From: CAZTHL01 sp964613585
GTDB lineage: Bacteria > Pseudomonadota > Alphaproteobacteria > DSM-16000 > Inquilinaceae
Assembly (NCBI GenBank): GCA_964613585.1
Contig: CAZTHL010000108.1
Span: 1 to 11,424, forward strand
DNA length: 11,424 bases
Direction of reading: 5' to 3'
The notes beneath the pieces are model-generated. The model was given only the letters and a program-made list of their open reading frames with translations, was not told where the DNA came from and searched no databases. The number at the start of each line of letters is the position of its first letter. Within the stretch, counting starts at the first letter, position 1. Positions 1-7,688 of this stretch are shown here, one piece after another. A program made the translations under genes and the position numbers.

Positions 1-1181
<1,181 letters not shown>

Positions 1182-1272
1182 TGTCTCTCTCCTCCATGCG
1201 GGATGCCGCCCTCGACGAGGCGCGGCCGCCCTGGACCCACGACTGTGCGGTCCGGGAAAGCACTCGTTCCAG

Positions 1273-1300
1273 ATATGGATATGGCCGTCGGGCGCTCAAG
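1273..1300 (-). promoter_or_regulatory. Putative heat-shock (RpoH, sigma-32 type) promoter of clpB
   Basis: Read on the minus strand, CTTGAG (1300-1295) is followed after 16 bases by CCATAT (1278-1273). A second CCATAT copy sits directly upstream of it at 1284-1279. CTTGA... with a CCATAT-type -10 is the pattern known for alphaproteobacterial RpoH promoters, and clpB is a classic RpoH target. The element lies about 92 bases upstream of the clpB start and points towards it. The transcription start is not known. Confidence 0.65.
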
Positions 1301-1414
1301 CGCCTGTGGTGCCGGGTTCGTGCCGGGCCTCGGCCGGTCGAGGCTTGCCGGAGCCGGGCCTGATCGGGCAGCCTTCGCCATGTGCTGGGGAGACCTCGAG
1401 GCGGAGGCCGCAGG

Positions 1415-1777
1415 ATGACCGAGAAGACGATGGCGGGGGCGACGATGGCGGGGGCGACGATGGCGGGGACCGCCGCGCCGGAGGCCGCCGGGGACGGTGA
1501 CGCCCGGCAGGCCGCCGCCGCCGCCGCCGAGCTGGCGGCCGCCTGGGCGGCCGACCCGGAGGCCTGCGCCTCGGTGCTGCGCTACCGCGCGGCCAAGGCG
1601 CGGTCGGAGGAGCCGGCGCCCGATTCCTGCGCCGTGCTCGACGGCCTGTCGGTGTCCTACCAGGCGTACGGCCGCCTGCAGCGCTGCGACCCGGCCGCCG
1701 TCGAGCGCTTCGAGCGCGCCGAGGCGCAGTACCAAGAAGCGCTCTCCGCCTTGAGCGGGCTTGAGGCTACTTCCTGA
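1415..1777 (+). CDS. Small alanine-rich protein of unknown function
   Basis: This is a 120-residue open frame that I do not recognise. The ATG at 1415 has GGAGG at 1403-1407, seven bases upstream. The N-terminus carries the pentapeptide MAGAT twice and then MAGTA, encoded by a 15-base tandem repeat, so any of four in-frame Met codons could be the true start. Residues about 20-50 are almost all Ala, Gly, Glu and Asp (low complexity). The second half looks more like a folded helical domain, with three cysteines, a VLDGLSVSYQAYGRLQRCD segment and a C-terminal amphipathic helix. There is no signal peptide or membrane segment. It diverges from clpB and converges on the amidase gene. A real small gene is plausible from the ribosome site and GC-rich third positions, but it could be a chance frame in GC-rich DNA. 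Confidence 0.5.
   Translation: MTEKTMAGATMAGATMAGTAAPEAAGDGDARQAAAAAAELAAAWAADPEACASVLRYRAAKARSEEPAPDSCAVLDGLSVSYQAYGRLQRCDPAAVERFERAEAQYQEALSALSGLEATS
1430..1474 (+). repeat. 15-base tandem repeat, two exact units plus one degenerate unit
   Basis: The unit ATGGCGGGGGCGACG occupies 1430-1444 and 1445-1459, and a diverged third unit fills 1460-1474. The length is a multiple of three, so copy-number changes would keep the frame of the small gene at 1415-1777 and add or remove MAGAT units and potential start codons. Confidence 0.85.
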
Positions 1778-1787
1778 GCATCATCCT

Positions 1788-1911
1788 CTGCCCGACGCAA
1801 CGCGTCGGAGCGGGCAGGACGAGGCCACCGAAGCCGACCTGCGCGACCCCCGGCGGGCCCGCCGGGAGCAGCCCGGGTGCCCCACCCCGCCCTCGCCCGC
1901 GGGAGGGGGAT
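1788..1911. repeat. Cluster of three GC-rich palindromes between convergent genes
   Basis: The gap between the small plus-strand gene and the minus-strand amidase gene (1778-1992) has no gene that I can support. It holds three inverted repeats. The first is a stem at 1788-1817, with a core of CGACGC (1793-1798) against GCGTCG (1802-1807) and flanking CTGCCC against GGGCAG. The second is a perfect 18-base palindrome at 1849-1866. The third is a CCCTC...GAGGG hairpin at 1890-1907 around the palindrome CCCGCGGG. None is followed by a T-run, so classic intrinsic termination is doubtful; the position suggests they end or insulate convergent transcripts. The third belongs to the same repeat type as 10794-10823. 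Confidence 0.7.
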
Positions 1912-1992
1912 GATAAAAGCATTCTCAATAGCTTGAGCGCTCTCCACGCGCCACGCGGCGGAGGGTGGACACCGAGCCGCCACACCGGAAGA

Positions 1993-2817
1993 TCAGGGGA
2001 GGCCAAAGGCACGGTCGTGGCTCAAGGAGGGGACGGCGCGGCGGGCGGCGTCGACGCGATCGAGGTCAAGCTCGGCCGTCGCCACGCCCACATCCTCGCC
2101 GGCGTCGGCCAGCACCTCGCCCCAGGGCGCGACGATCAGGGAATGCCCGTAGGTTTGGCGGCCCTGGTCGTGGCTCCCGGTCTGCGCCGGGGCGAGGACG
2201 AAGCAGCCGGTCTCGATCGCCCGGGCACGCAGAAGAATATGCCAGTGCGCCTGCCCGGTCTGCCGGGTGAAGGCGGACGGCACCGAGAGCATTACCGCCC
2301 CGGCCCGGGCCAGGGCACGGTAGAGATGGGGGAAGCGCAGGTCGTAGCAGACGCTGAGGCCGAGGGCGCCCCACGGCGTCGGCGCCAGCACCGCCTGCTC
2401 GCCGGGCCGGAAGGTGGCGCTCTCCCGATAGCTTTCGCCGCCTGGCAGGTCCACGTCGAACATGTGGATCTTGTCGTAGCGCGCCCGAACCTCGCCATTG
2501 GGTCCGATCAGGTAGCTGCGGTTGGCCACCTTGTCCGCGCCGAGCGCGACGGCCAGCGAGCCGACCAGGAGATGCGCCCCGGTCTCCATCGCCAGCGCCT
2601 GGAAGAACGGCAGCCCGGGGTGCTCGGGCTCGGGCCGCGCCCGCTCGAGCACCCGGCGGCGGCCCAGCACCATCATCGACACGTTCTCGGGGAGCGCGAT
2701 CAACTCGGCTCCCCGGTCCCGCGCGTGCCGCACGAGGTCGCCGGCGGCATGCAGGTTGGGCTCGATCTCCGGCCCTGCGTTGACCTGGACGCAGGCGGCG
2801 GTCAGGCGGCCCGTCAT
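1993..2817 (-). CDS. Carbon-nitrogen hydrolase, Nit1/Nit2 type (probable deaminated glutathione amidase)
   Basis: This 274-residue cytoplasmic enzyme of the nitrilase superfamily has the full catalytic set: Glu44 in LPENVS, Lys116 in YDKIHMFDVDLPGG, and Cys157 in CYDLRFP. The segment KIHMFDVDLPGGESYRES is typical of the Nit1/Nit2-like branch. Members of that branch hydrolyse the amide of deaminated glutathione, an aberrant transaminase product, or omega-amides of alpha-keto acids. The start ATG at 2817 overlaps the stop of the upstream glutaredoxin gene as ATGA, so translation is probably coupled. A glutathione-repair amidase next to a glutathione-dependent glutaredoxin is consistent with the deaminated-glutathione role. 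The family assignment is firm; the substrate is inferred and could instead be an omega-amide. In relatives a DUF1178 gene often follows; none is seen here. Confidence 0.92.
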   Translation of the reverse strand: MTGRLTAACVQVNAGPEIEPNLHAAGDLVRHARDRGAELIALPENVSMMVLGRRRVLERARPEPEHPGLPFFQALAMETGAHLLVGSLAVALGADKVANRSYLIGPNGEVRARYDKIHMFDVDLPGGESYRESATFRPGEQAVLAPTPWGALGLSVCYDLRFPHLYRALARAGAVMLSVPSAFTRQTGQAHWHILLRARAIETGCFVLAPAQTGSHDQGRQTYGHSLIVAPWGEVLADAGEDVGVATAELDLDRVDAARRAVPSLSHDRAFGLP

Positions 2818-3077
2818 GCCGCCTTGCCGAGCATCCCGTCGAGCTTGCCGGCCTTCTCGAGCGCCTGCAGATCATCGTTGCCGCCGACATGATGGTCGTC
2901 GATGAAGATCTGCGGGACGGTGCGGCGGCCGTTGGCGCGGGCGATCATCTCCTCCTTGCGCTCCGGCGCGCTGACGACGTCGATCTCCTCGAAGGCCACC
3001 CCCTTGCTCTCGAGCAGCTTCTTGGTCATGAAGCAGTAGGGGCAGAAGGGGCTTGAATAGACGGTCACGGTCGACAT
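2814..3077 (-). CDS. grxC: Glutaredoxin 3 family protein
   Basis: This 87-residue class I dithiol glutaredoxin reduces protein disulfides and glutathione mixed disulfides in the cytoplasm, using glutathione as electron donor. It starts MSTVTVYSSPFCPYC, with the redox motif CPYC at 12-15. The cis-proline loop TVP is at 53-55, and the glutathione-binding GG-NDD stretch is at 65-69. The length equals the usual GrxC size. The frame stays open upstream to an ATG at 3137, but that adds 20 residues of non-glutaredoxin sequence. The ATG at 3077 has AGGAG about ten bases upstream and gives the canonical N-terminus, so I chose it. The stop overlaps the amidase start by four bases. The gene lies 124 bases downstream of comF on the same strand. 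Confidence 0.95.
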   Translation of the reverse strand: MSTVTVYSSPFCPYCFMTKKLLESKGVAFEEIDVVSAPERKEEMIARANGRRTVPQIFIDDHHVGGNDDLQALEKAGKLDGMLGKAA

Positions 3078-3201
3078 GGCAGGAGCGCTCCTCTTGGCTG
3101 GCAAGCACGCAGGTCGGCTCGGGTGGGACATAGGCAAGGTCGGCCGGCGGCGCCAGATCGGCGGCCCGCTTGACCAGGGATCGCGGTCCGAGCCACGGCC
3201 G

Positions 3202-3957
3202 TCAATCCCGCACGACGAGGGCTAGCGTGAGGACATCCACCGCCTCCGCCCCCGCTCGCTTCAGGACGCGCGCGCATTCCTCGGCCGTGGCGCCGGTGGT
3301 CAGCACGTCGTCGATCAGAAGGATGCGCCGCGACGGCACCAGGGCCAGCCGCGACGGCCGCACCGCGAAGGCCCGGGCGACGTTGCGGCGCCGGCCCGAG
3401 CGGCTGAGGCGCCCCTGGCTTGGCGTCGCCCGCCGGCGCGCCAGCAGGTCCGGCACCACGGCGCGCTCGACCCGGCGGCCGAGCGCCCGGGCCAGCACGG
3501 CGGCCTGATTGTAGCGCCGGCCGAGCAGGCGCCAGCGATGCAGCGGCACCGGCACGAGCAGCTCGGCCGAGTGGCACAGCTCGGCGCCGGCGCGCGCCAG
3601 CCAGGCGGCGAAGGCCGGCGCGGCATGGATGGCGTCGCGGTGCTTGAAGCCGAGCACCAGGGGCCGGCTGGCGTCGTCATAGGCGAGCGCGGCGCGGCAC
3701 CGGGCGTAGGCCGGCGGTGTCGCCAAGCACTGCCCGCACACCCCCGGCCCGCCCTCGACCGCGTACTCGAACGGCCGGCCGCAGACGTCGCACTGCGGCG
3801 GCCCAAGGAAGCGGAGGCGGGTCCAGCACGGCGGGCAGACGGCGCCGCCGTCCGGGCCCTCGACGATGCCGCCGCAGCCGAGGCAGCGCAGCGGCAGGAC
3901 CGCGTCGAGCAGCGCGCGCCCGAGCCCGCGCGCTTCGTCGGAAAGCCTTGCCACCAT
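3202..3957 (-). CDS. comF: ComF family protein (phosphoribosyltransferase-like, double zinc finger)
   Basis: ComF proteins combine an N-terminal zinc-binding region with a type I phosphoribosyltransferase domain. In naturally competent bacteria they help take up transforming DNA, and elsewhere a role in DNA processing is assumed. From the chosen start (251 residues) the cysteine pairs are 25/28 and 41/44 (CLGC, CPPC), then 56/59 and 74/77 (CDVC, CGQC). The PVPLHRWRLLGRRYNQA segment is near 136-152, and the PRPP-binding loop IDDVLTTGAT is at 215-224. The frame runs up to an ATG at 4065. That extension crosses a 16-base tandem repeat (not a multiple of three) and shows no conserved sequence, so Met at 3957 is preferred; its ribosome site (AGAGG) is weak and close. 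It diverges from the methyltransferase-like gene. No other competence genes are visible here. Confidence 0.92.
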   Translation of the reverse strand: MVARLSDEARGLGRALLDAVLPLRCLGCGGIVEGPDGGAVCPPCWTRLRFLGPPQCDVCGRPFEYAVEGGPGVCGQCLATPPAYARCRAALAYDDASRPLVLGFKHRDAIHAAPAFAAWLARAGAELCHSAELLVPVPLHRWRLLGRRYNQAAVLARALGRRVERAVVPDLLARRRATPSQGRLSRSGRRRNVARAFAVRPSRLALVPSRRILLIDDVLTTGATAEECARVLKRAGAEAVDVLTLALVVRD

Positions 3958-3975
3958 CGCCTCTGGCGCCCCTGC

Positions 3976-4023
3976 CCTGTCGCGTCCGTGTCCTGTCGCG
4001 TCCGTGCCTTGCCGCGTCCGCGC
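3976..4023. repeat. 16-base tandem repeat (three units) in the comF leader
   Basis: Units lie at 3976-3991, 3992-4007 and 4008-4023. The first two are CCTGTCGCGTCCGTGY (15/16 identical); the third has diverged further. It sits in the 122-base divergent region between comF and the NDUFAF5-like gene. A unit length that is not a multiple of three argues that this stretch is not coding. Confidence 0.85.
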
Positions 4024-4067
4024 GCCGATTGTTCCCGTCCCCGGGTTCGGCCGCGCGCGTGGCAAGC

Positions 4068-4080
4068 TATATACCGCCCA
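4068..4080 (+). promoter_or_regulatory. Putative -10 element abutting the start codon (leaderless transcript)
   Basis: TATATA at 4068-4073 is the only AT-rich hexamer in this GC-rich divergent region. It ends six bases before the ATG at 4080. A transcript started from it would begin at or within a base or two of the A of the start codon. There is no Shine-Dalgarno sequence. A -35 box is not clear; TTCGGC at 4046-4051 is at 16-base spacing but matches poorly. Confidence 0.45.
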
Positions 4081-5024
4081 TGACGTTAATGCCCGGTGCA
4101 GCCGCCGCCCCCACCGACCCGATGACGGTGTTCGACCGCCGCTCGGTGCGCCACCACCGCGACCGCGCCGCAGCGACGCTGGCCGAATGCGGCTTCCTGC
4201 TCGAGCGGGTGGCGCTCGACATGGCCGACCGGCTCGAGGACGTGGTCCGGCCGTTTCCCATGGCGCTCGATCTCGGCGCCCGCGACGGCGTGCTCGGCCG
4301 GGCGCTGGGCGGGCGAAAGGGCATCAAGACCCTGATCGCCTGCGAGCTGTCACCGGCGCTGGCCGCCCGCCTGGCCGGAGGCGGACAGCCGGCGCTGGCC
4401 GGCGATGAGGAATGCCTGCCGTTCGCCGCGGCCTCGTTCGACCTGGTGCTGAGCAACCTGTCGTTGCACTGGGTCAACGACCTGCCGGGCGCGCTGCTGC
4501 AGATCCGCGAGGTACTGCGCCCGGACGGCATGCTGCTGGCCACGCTGCTCGGCGGCGACACCCTGTTCGAGCTGCGCCGGGCGATGATGGAGGCCGAGCT
4601 CGCCCTTCGCGACGGCGTCAGCCCCCGGGTCTCGCCGTTCACCGATGTGCGCGACGCCGGCGGGCTGCTGCAGCGCGCCGGCTTCGCCCTGCCGGTCGTC
4701 GATCTCGACAGCGTGACGGTGCGCTATGAGAGCCCGTTCCGCCTGCTCGCCGACCTGCGCGGCATGGGCGAGACCGCAGCTCATGTCAGCCGCGATCCGG
4801 CGCCGCCGCCCCGCCGCTTCTGGGTCGAGACGGCACGGCTCTATCAGGAGATGTTCGGCGACGCCGAGGGCCGCGTGCCGGCCACCTTCGAGGTGATCAC
4901 GCTGACCGGCTGGGCGCCCTCGGCCGAACAGCAGCGGCCGCTGCGGCCGGGCAGCGCCCAGGGGCGGCTGGCCGAGGCGCTGGGCACGGAGGAGCGAAGC
5001 ACCGGGATCAAGGCCGGCCGCTAG
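4080..5024 (+). CDS. Class I SAM-dependent methyltransferase-fold protein, NDUFAF5 (complex I assembly factor) homologue
   Basis: This 314-residue cytoplasmic protein has a Rossmann SAM-binding fold. The motif I region is ALDLGARDGVLG at 62-73, where the Cys of the usual LDxGCG motif is Ala. The acidic loop ACELSP is at 87-92, and LPFAAASFDLVLSNLSLHWVND at 113-134 is the BioC/UbiE-like motif II-III region. The C-terminal half, with GGDTLFELR at 158-166, SPFTDVRDAGGLL at 185-197 and DLRGMGETAA at 225-234, is the signature of the NDUFAF5 family. Mitochondrial NDUFAF5 hydroxylates an arginine of the complex I subunit NDUFS7 during assembly; the bacterial role is not established. The ATG at 4080 is favoured by the adjacent TATATA box. 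Met at 4089 or 4122 (MTVFDRR) is possible, and none has a ribosome site. It diverges from comF. Annotation as BioC-like malonyl-CarO methyltransferase would be less likely. Confidence 0.88.
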   Translation: MTLMPGAAAAPTDPMTVFDRRSVRHHRDRAAATLAECGFLLERVALDMADRLEDVVRPFPMALDLGARDGVLGRALGGRKGIKTLIACELSPALAARLAGGGQPALAGDEECLPFAAASFDLVLSNLSLHWVNDLPGALLQIREVLRPDGMLLATLLGGDTLFELRRAMMEAELALRDGVSPRVSPFTDVRDAGGLLQRAGFALPVVDLDSVTVRYESPFRLLADLRGMGETAAHVSRDPAPPPRRFWVETARLYQEMFGDAEGRVPATFEVITLTGWAPSAEQQRPLRPGSAQGRLAEALGTEERSTGIKAGR

Positions 5025-5070
5025 AGCGTCTCCGCCTGACGCGAAATCGGCACCGGATCCGGAAACGCTT
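5023..5070 (+). repeat. Dispersed extragenic palindromic repeat, intact copy
   Basis: Left arm 5025-5034 (AGCGTCTCCG) pairs with right arm 5060-5069 (CGGAAACGCT), ten pairs with one mismatch, around a 25-base centre. It starts on the last two bases of the stop codon of the NDUFAF5-like gene. Its first 34 bases (5023-5056) match 9393-9426 at 30 of 34 positions in the same orientation. It may also serve to end the transcript. Confidence 0.75.
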
Positions 5071-5193
5071 CGGCGTGTCCCGGGGCGGATGCCATCGTCG
5101 ATATCGCGACCGTCGGGAACGAGGCCAGAGACCGCTACCGACGGCTGCGGCACGGCGGCGCGGCGCAGCCCGGGCAGGGCCGGGCGGGTCCGG

Positions 5194-5221
5194 TTGCCAA
5201 TTCCGGCAAAAATCTTATAAA
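5194..5221 (+). promoter_or_regulatory. Putative sigma-70 type promoter of the betaine transporter operon
   Basis: TTGCCA (5194-5199, five of six matches to TTGACA) is followed after 16 bases by TATAAA (5216-5221), in the only AT-rich patch of the 306-base gap between the NDUFAF5-like gene and the ATPase gene. The leader would be about 100 bases. The -10 overlaps a 16-base motif (5217-5232) that recurs upstream of hsp20. Confidence 0.5.
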
Positions 5222-5232
5222 CTTGAAACAGA
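5217..5232 (+). promoter_or_regulatory. Shared 16-base motif, copy 1 (before the transporter operon)
   Basis: ATAAACTTGAAACAGA matches 8663-8678 at 15 of 16 bases in the same orientation. It lies 98 bases before the ATPase start codon. It could be an operator over the promoter, a -35-like CTTGAA element, or a small repeat; the sequence alone does not decide. Confidence 0.5.
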
Positions 5233-5330
5233 GATCGGTCGGGTCTTTGCCGCGGACCGGCTGTGTCCGCGGGTGTGGCGACAGCAGATCGCCTCGCGGC
5301 GGACCCGTGCCCGCAGCCAGACGAGGCCTC

Positions 5331-6536
5331 ATGACCGAGAAGCTGGTCGTCAAGAGCCTGTACAAGATCTTCGGCGACCGACCGCAGGAGGCGCTGGCCC
5401 TGCTGGAGCAGGGGCTCGGCAAGGACGAGATCTTCGAGCGCACGCACCAGACGGTCGGAGTCTGCGACGCCAACATGACCGTGGCGGCCGGCGAGATCTT
5501 CGTCGTCATGGGCCTGTCGGGCTCCGGCAAGTCGACCCTGGTGCGCCTGTTCAACCGGCTGATCGAGCCGACCGCGGGCGAGATCCTGATCGACGGCCGT
5601 GACGTCGCCCGGCTGTCCCGGCACGAGCTGATCGAGCTGCGCCGCCGCGACATGGGCATGGTGTTCCAGTCCTTCGCGCTGATGCCGCACCTGACGGTGG
5701 CCGAGAACGCCGCCTTCGGGCTCGACGTCGCCGGCATCCCGAAGGCGGAGCGGCGCGAGCGGGCGCTGGCGGCGCTCGACACGGTCGGCCTGCTGCCGCA
5801 CGCCGACAGCCGGCCGATCGAGCTGTCCGGCGGCATGCAGCAGCGGGTCGGCCTCGCCCGGGCGCTCTGCCAGGATCCGTCGATCCTGCTGATGGACGAG
5901 GCGTTCTCCGCGCTCGACCCGCTGATCCGGACCGAGATGCAGGACGAGTTGCTGCGCCTGCAGGAGAAGAACGCGCGGACCGTCATCTTCATCTCGCACG
6001 ACCTCGACGAGGCCATGCGCATCGGCGACCGCATCGCCATCATGGAGGGCGGCCGGATCGTGCAGATCGGCCGGCCCGACGAGATCCTGATGGACCCCGC
6101 GGACCATTATGTCAGCTCGTTCTTCCGGGGCGTCGATGTCAGCCAGGTGTTCACCGTCGGCGACATCGCCCGCAAGCGCGAGCTGACCATCATCCACCGC
6201 CCGGGCGACGGCGTGCGCGCCGCGCTCAACCGCCTGCGCCGCAACGAGAGCTTCTACGGCTACGTGCTCGACCGCGGGGTCCGCTTCGTCGGCATTGTCT
6301 CGAGCGACAGCCTGGAACAGTGCCTGGACGATGGCTCGGAGGACTTTGGGCGGGCGCTGCTGCCCGATGTCGAGCCGCTGCCGGCCGACACCCTGCTGGG
6401 CGCGGTGTTCAGCCGGGTGGCCGAGAGCCCGTTCCCGCTTCCGGTCGTCGATCAGCAGAACAAGTACCAGGGCGTGGTGACGAAGGCCGCGTTGCTGCGC
6501 ACCATGGACAAGACGTCCGAGGCCAGGAGGCACTAG
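5331..6536 (+). CDS. proV: Quaternary amine (glycine betaine/proline) ABC transporter ATPase with CBS-like C-terminus
   Basis: This 401-residue peripheral membrane ATPase powers uptake of an osmoprotectant such as glycine betaine. The N-terminus KSLYKIFGDRPQEALALLEQG is typical of the ProV/OpuAA group. Nucleotide-binding motifs are all present: Walker A GLSGSGKST 61-69, Q-loop Gln113 in VFQSFALMPH, signature LSGGMQQR 165-172, Walker B ILLMDE 185-190, and switch His223. Residues about 275-395 resemble the tandem CBS module that senses ionic strength in OpuAA-type ATPases; the tail is short and the CBS match is by layout rather than a sharp motif. The ATG at 5331 has GAGG four bases upstream, and the length fits ProV (about 400 residues). 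A longer frame upstream begins at the promoter and is not used. The permease gene starts four bases after the stop. Confidence 0.95.
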   Translation: MTEKLVVKSLYKIFGDRPQEALALLEQGLGKDEIFERTHQTVGVCDANMTVAAGEIFVVMGLSGSGKSTLVRLFNRLIEPTAGEILIDGRDVARLSRHELIELRRRDMGMVFQSFALMPHLTVAENAAFGLDVAGIPKAERRERALAALDTVGLLPHADSRPIELSGGMQQRVGLARALCQDPSILLMDEAFSALDPLIRTEMQDELLRLQEKNARTVIFISHDLDEAMRIGDRIAIMEGGRIVQIGRPDEILMDPADHYVSSFFRGVDVSQVFTVGDIARKRELTIIHRPGDGVRAALNRLRRNESFYGYVLDRGVRFVGIVSSDSLEQCLDDGSEDFGRALLPDVEPLPADTLLGAVFSRVAESPFPLPVVDQQNKYQGVVTKAALLRTMDKTSEARRH

Positions 6537-6540
6537 GCCC

Positions 6541-7497
6541 ATGGAGTTCGAGATCCCGCTCGGCGACTGGATCAGCGCCGCGGTCGACTACCTGAAGGTC
6601 GAGGCCGCCGGCGTGTTCGACGGCATCGCCCTGTTCATCGAGGCGATCATCGACTCGGTCGAGTGGCTGCTGCTCGAGATCCCCCCGGCCGCGGTGGCGC
6701 TGCTCATCGTCGGCTTGGCGTTCTGGCGGGTCGGCTGGCGCTTCGGCATCTTCGCCGGGCTGTCGATGGTGCTGATCGTCGGCATGGGGCTGTGGGCCGA
6801 GACCATGAGTTCGCTCGCCCTCATCCTGTCGGCCACTTTCGTCAGCCTGCTGATCGGCGTGCCGCTCGGCATCTGGGCCTCGAAGAGCGACGCCGTGGAG
6901 GCCGCGCTCCGGCCGGTCCTCGACCTGATGCAGACCCTGCCGCCCTTCGTCTACCTGATCCCGGCGGCCATGTTCTTCGGCATCGGCAAGGTGCCGGGCG
7001 CCATCGCCACCATCATCTTCTCGATGCCGCCCGCGGTGCGGCTGACCAACCTGGGCATCCGCCAGGTCTCCAAGGAGATCGTCGAGGCCGGCCTCGCCTT
7101 TGGCTGCACCGGCCGGCAACTGCTGGTCAAGGTGCAGATCCCCAATGCCATGCCGTCGATCATGGCCGGTGTCAACCAGACCATCATGCTGGCTCTGTCC
7201 ATGGTGGTGATCGCCTCGATGATCGGCGCCGGCGGCCTCGGCAACACCGTGCTGACCGGCATCCAGCGGCTCAATGTCGGCCTCGGCTTCGAGGGTGGCC
7301 TGGCCGTGGTCATCCTGGCGATCCTGCTCGACCGGATCACCCAGAGCTTCAGCTACCGCCGCGAGGAGAGCCTGCTGACGCTCCTGCGCGGCTTGTTCCG
7401 CCGGCCCCAGGCGGACGCGGTGGCCACCGGCGACGCCGATGCCGGCCATCCCGGCGAGGGCGATCGCCGGGGCGGGCTGAAGCCTCGTCCGCGCTAG
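6541..7497 (+). CDS. proW: Quaternary amine ABC transporter permease
   Basis: This 318-residue inner-membrane permease forms the channel for the substrate delivered by the periplasmic binding protein. A polar N-terminal stretch (1-45) precedes hydrophobic segments at about 46-62, 68-86, 91-112, 134-164, 212-236 and 252-264. The cytoplasmic EAA loop that contacts the ATPase is VEAGLAFGCTGRQLLVKVQI at 181-200, followed by PNAMPSIMAGVNQTIM. MQTLPPFVYLIPAAMFFGIG and SMVVIASMIGAGGLG are hallmarks of the ProW/OpuAB family. The last 30 residues are charged, Gly/Asp/Arg-rich and not conserved. The ATG at 6541 has AGGAGG at 6525-6530 and follows the ATPase gene by four bases, so the two are co-transcribed. 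The segments were read by eye from hydrophobicity. Confidence 0.95.
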   Translation: MEFEIPLGDWISAAVDYLKVEAAGVFDGIALFIEAIIDSVEWLLLEIPPAAVALLIVGLAFWRVGWRFGIFAGLSMVLIVGMGLWAETMSSLALILSATFVSLLIGVPLGIWASKSDAVEAALRPVLDLMQTLPPFVYLIPAAMFFGIGKVPGAIATIIFSMPPAVRLTNLGIRQVSKEIVEAGLAFGCTGRQLLVKVQIPNAMPSIMAGVNQTIMLALSMVVIASMIGAGGLGNTVLTGIQRLNVGLGFEGGLAVVILAILLDRITQSFSYRREESLLTLLRGLFRRPQADAVATGDADAGHPGEGDRRGGLKPRPR

Positions 7498-7504
7498 CGA
7501 CATC

Positions 7505-7536
7505 GGGCCGGCGGACCGGTCGCGGTCCGCCGGCCC
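7505..7536 (+). other. Strong intercistronic hairpin between permease and binding-protein genes
   Basis: Bases 7505-7517 pair perfectly with 7524-7536 (13 pairs, all but one GC) around a six-base loop. The hairpin begins seven bases after the permease stop codon and has no T-run. A second, weaker inverted repeat (CCGGGG 7577-7582 with CCCCGG 7596-7601) follows. The 191-base gap (7498-7688) holds no gene that I can support. The likely role is 3' protection or differential expression within the operon. Confidence 0.75.
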
Positions 7537-7688
7537 TGCCCGAGGCGTCGGCCGAGGGGCGCGGCCGGCCGCCGGCCCGGGGTCCGCGCGCGGCGCCCCG
7601 GCCGGTTCAAGACAGCGCTCCGGAACAGGAACCGTGCGGTCCCGCCCTGGCGCGGGCCGCGGCTTGCGAGCATGGAGGCTTGAAGACA

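Noticed and set aside
4350..6542. A 730-codon open frame on the minus strand
   Set aside because: It runs antisense through the methyltransferase-like and ATPase genes, whose motifs are complete. Its composition (His, Arg, Leu, Gln-rich) is what antisense of GC-rich codons gives.
6663..7688. A long plus-strand frame that appears to extend the binding protein upstream by about 340 residues
   Set aside because: It overlaps the permease gene in another frame and the intercistronic hairpins. The binding protein has its own signal peptide and ribosome site at 7689.
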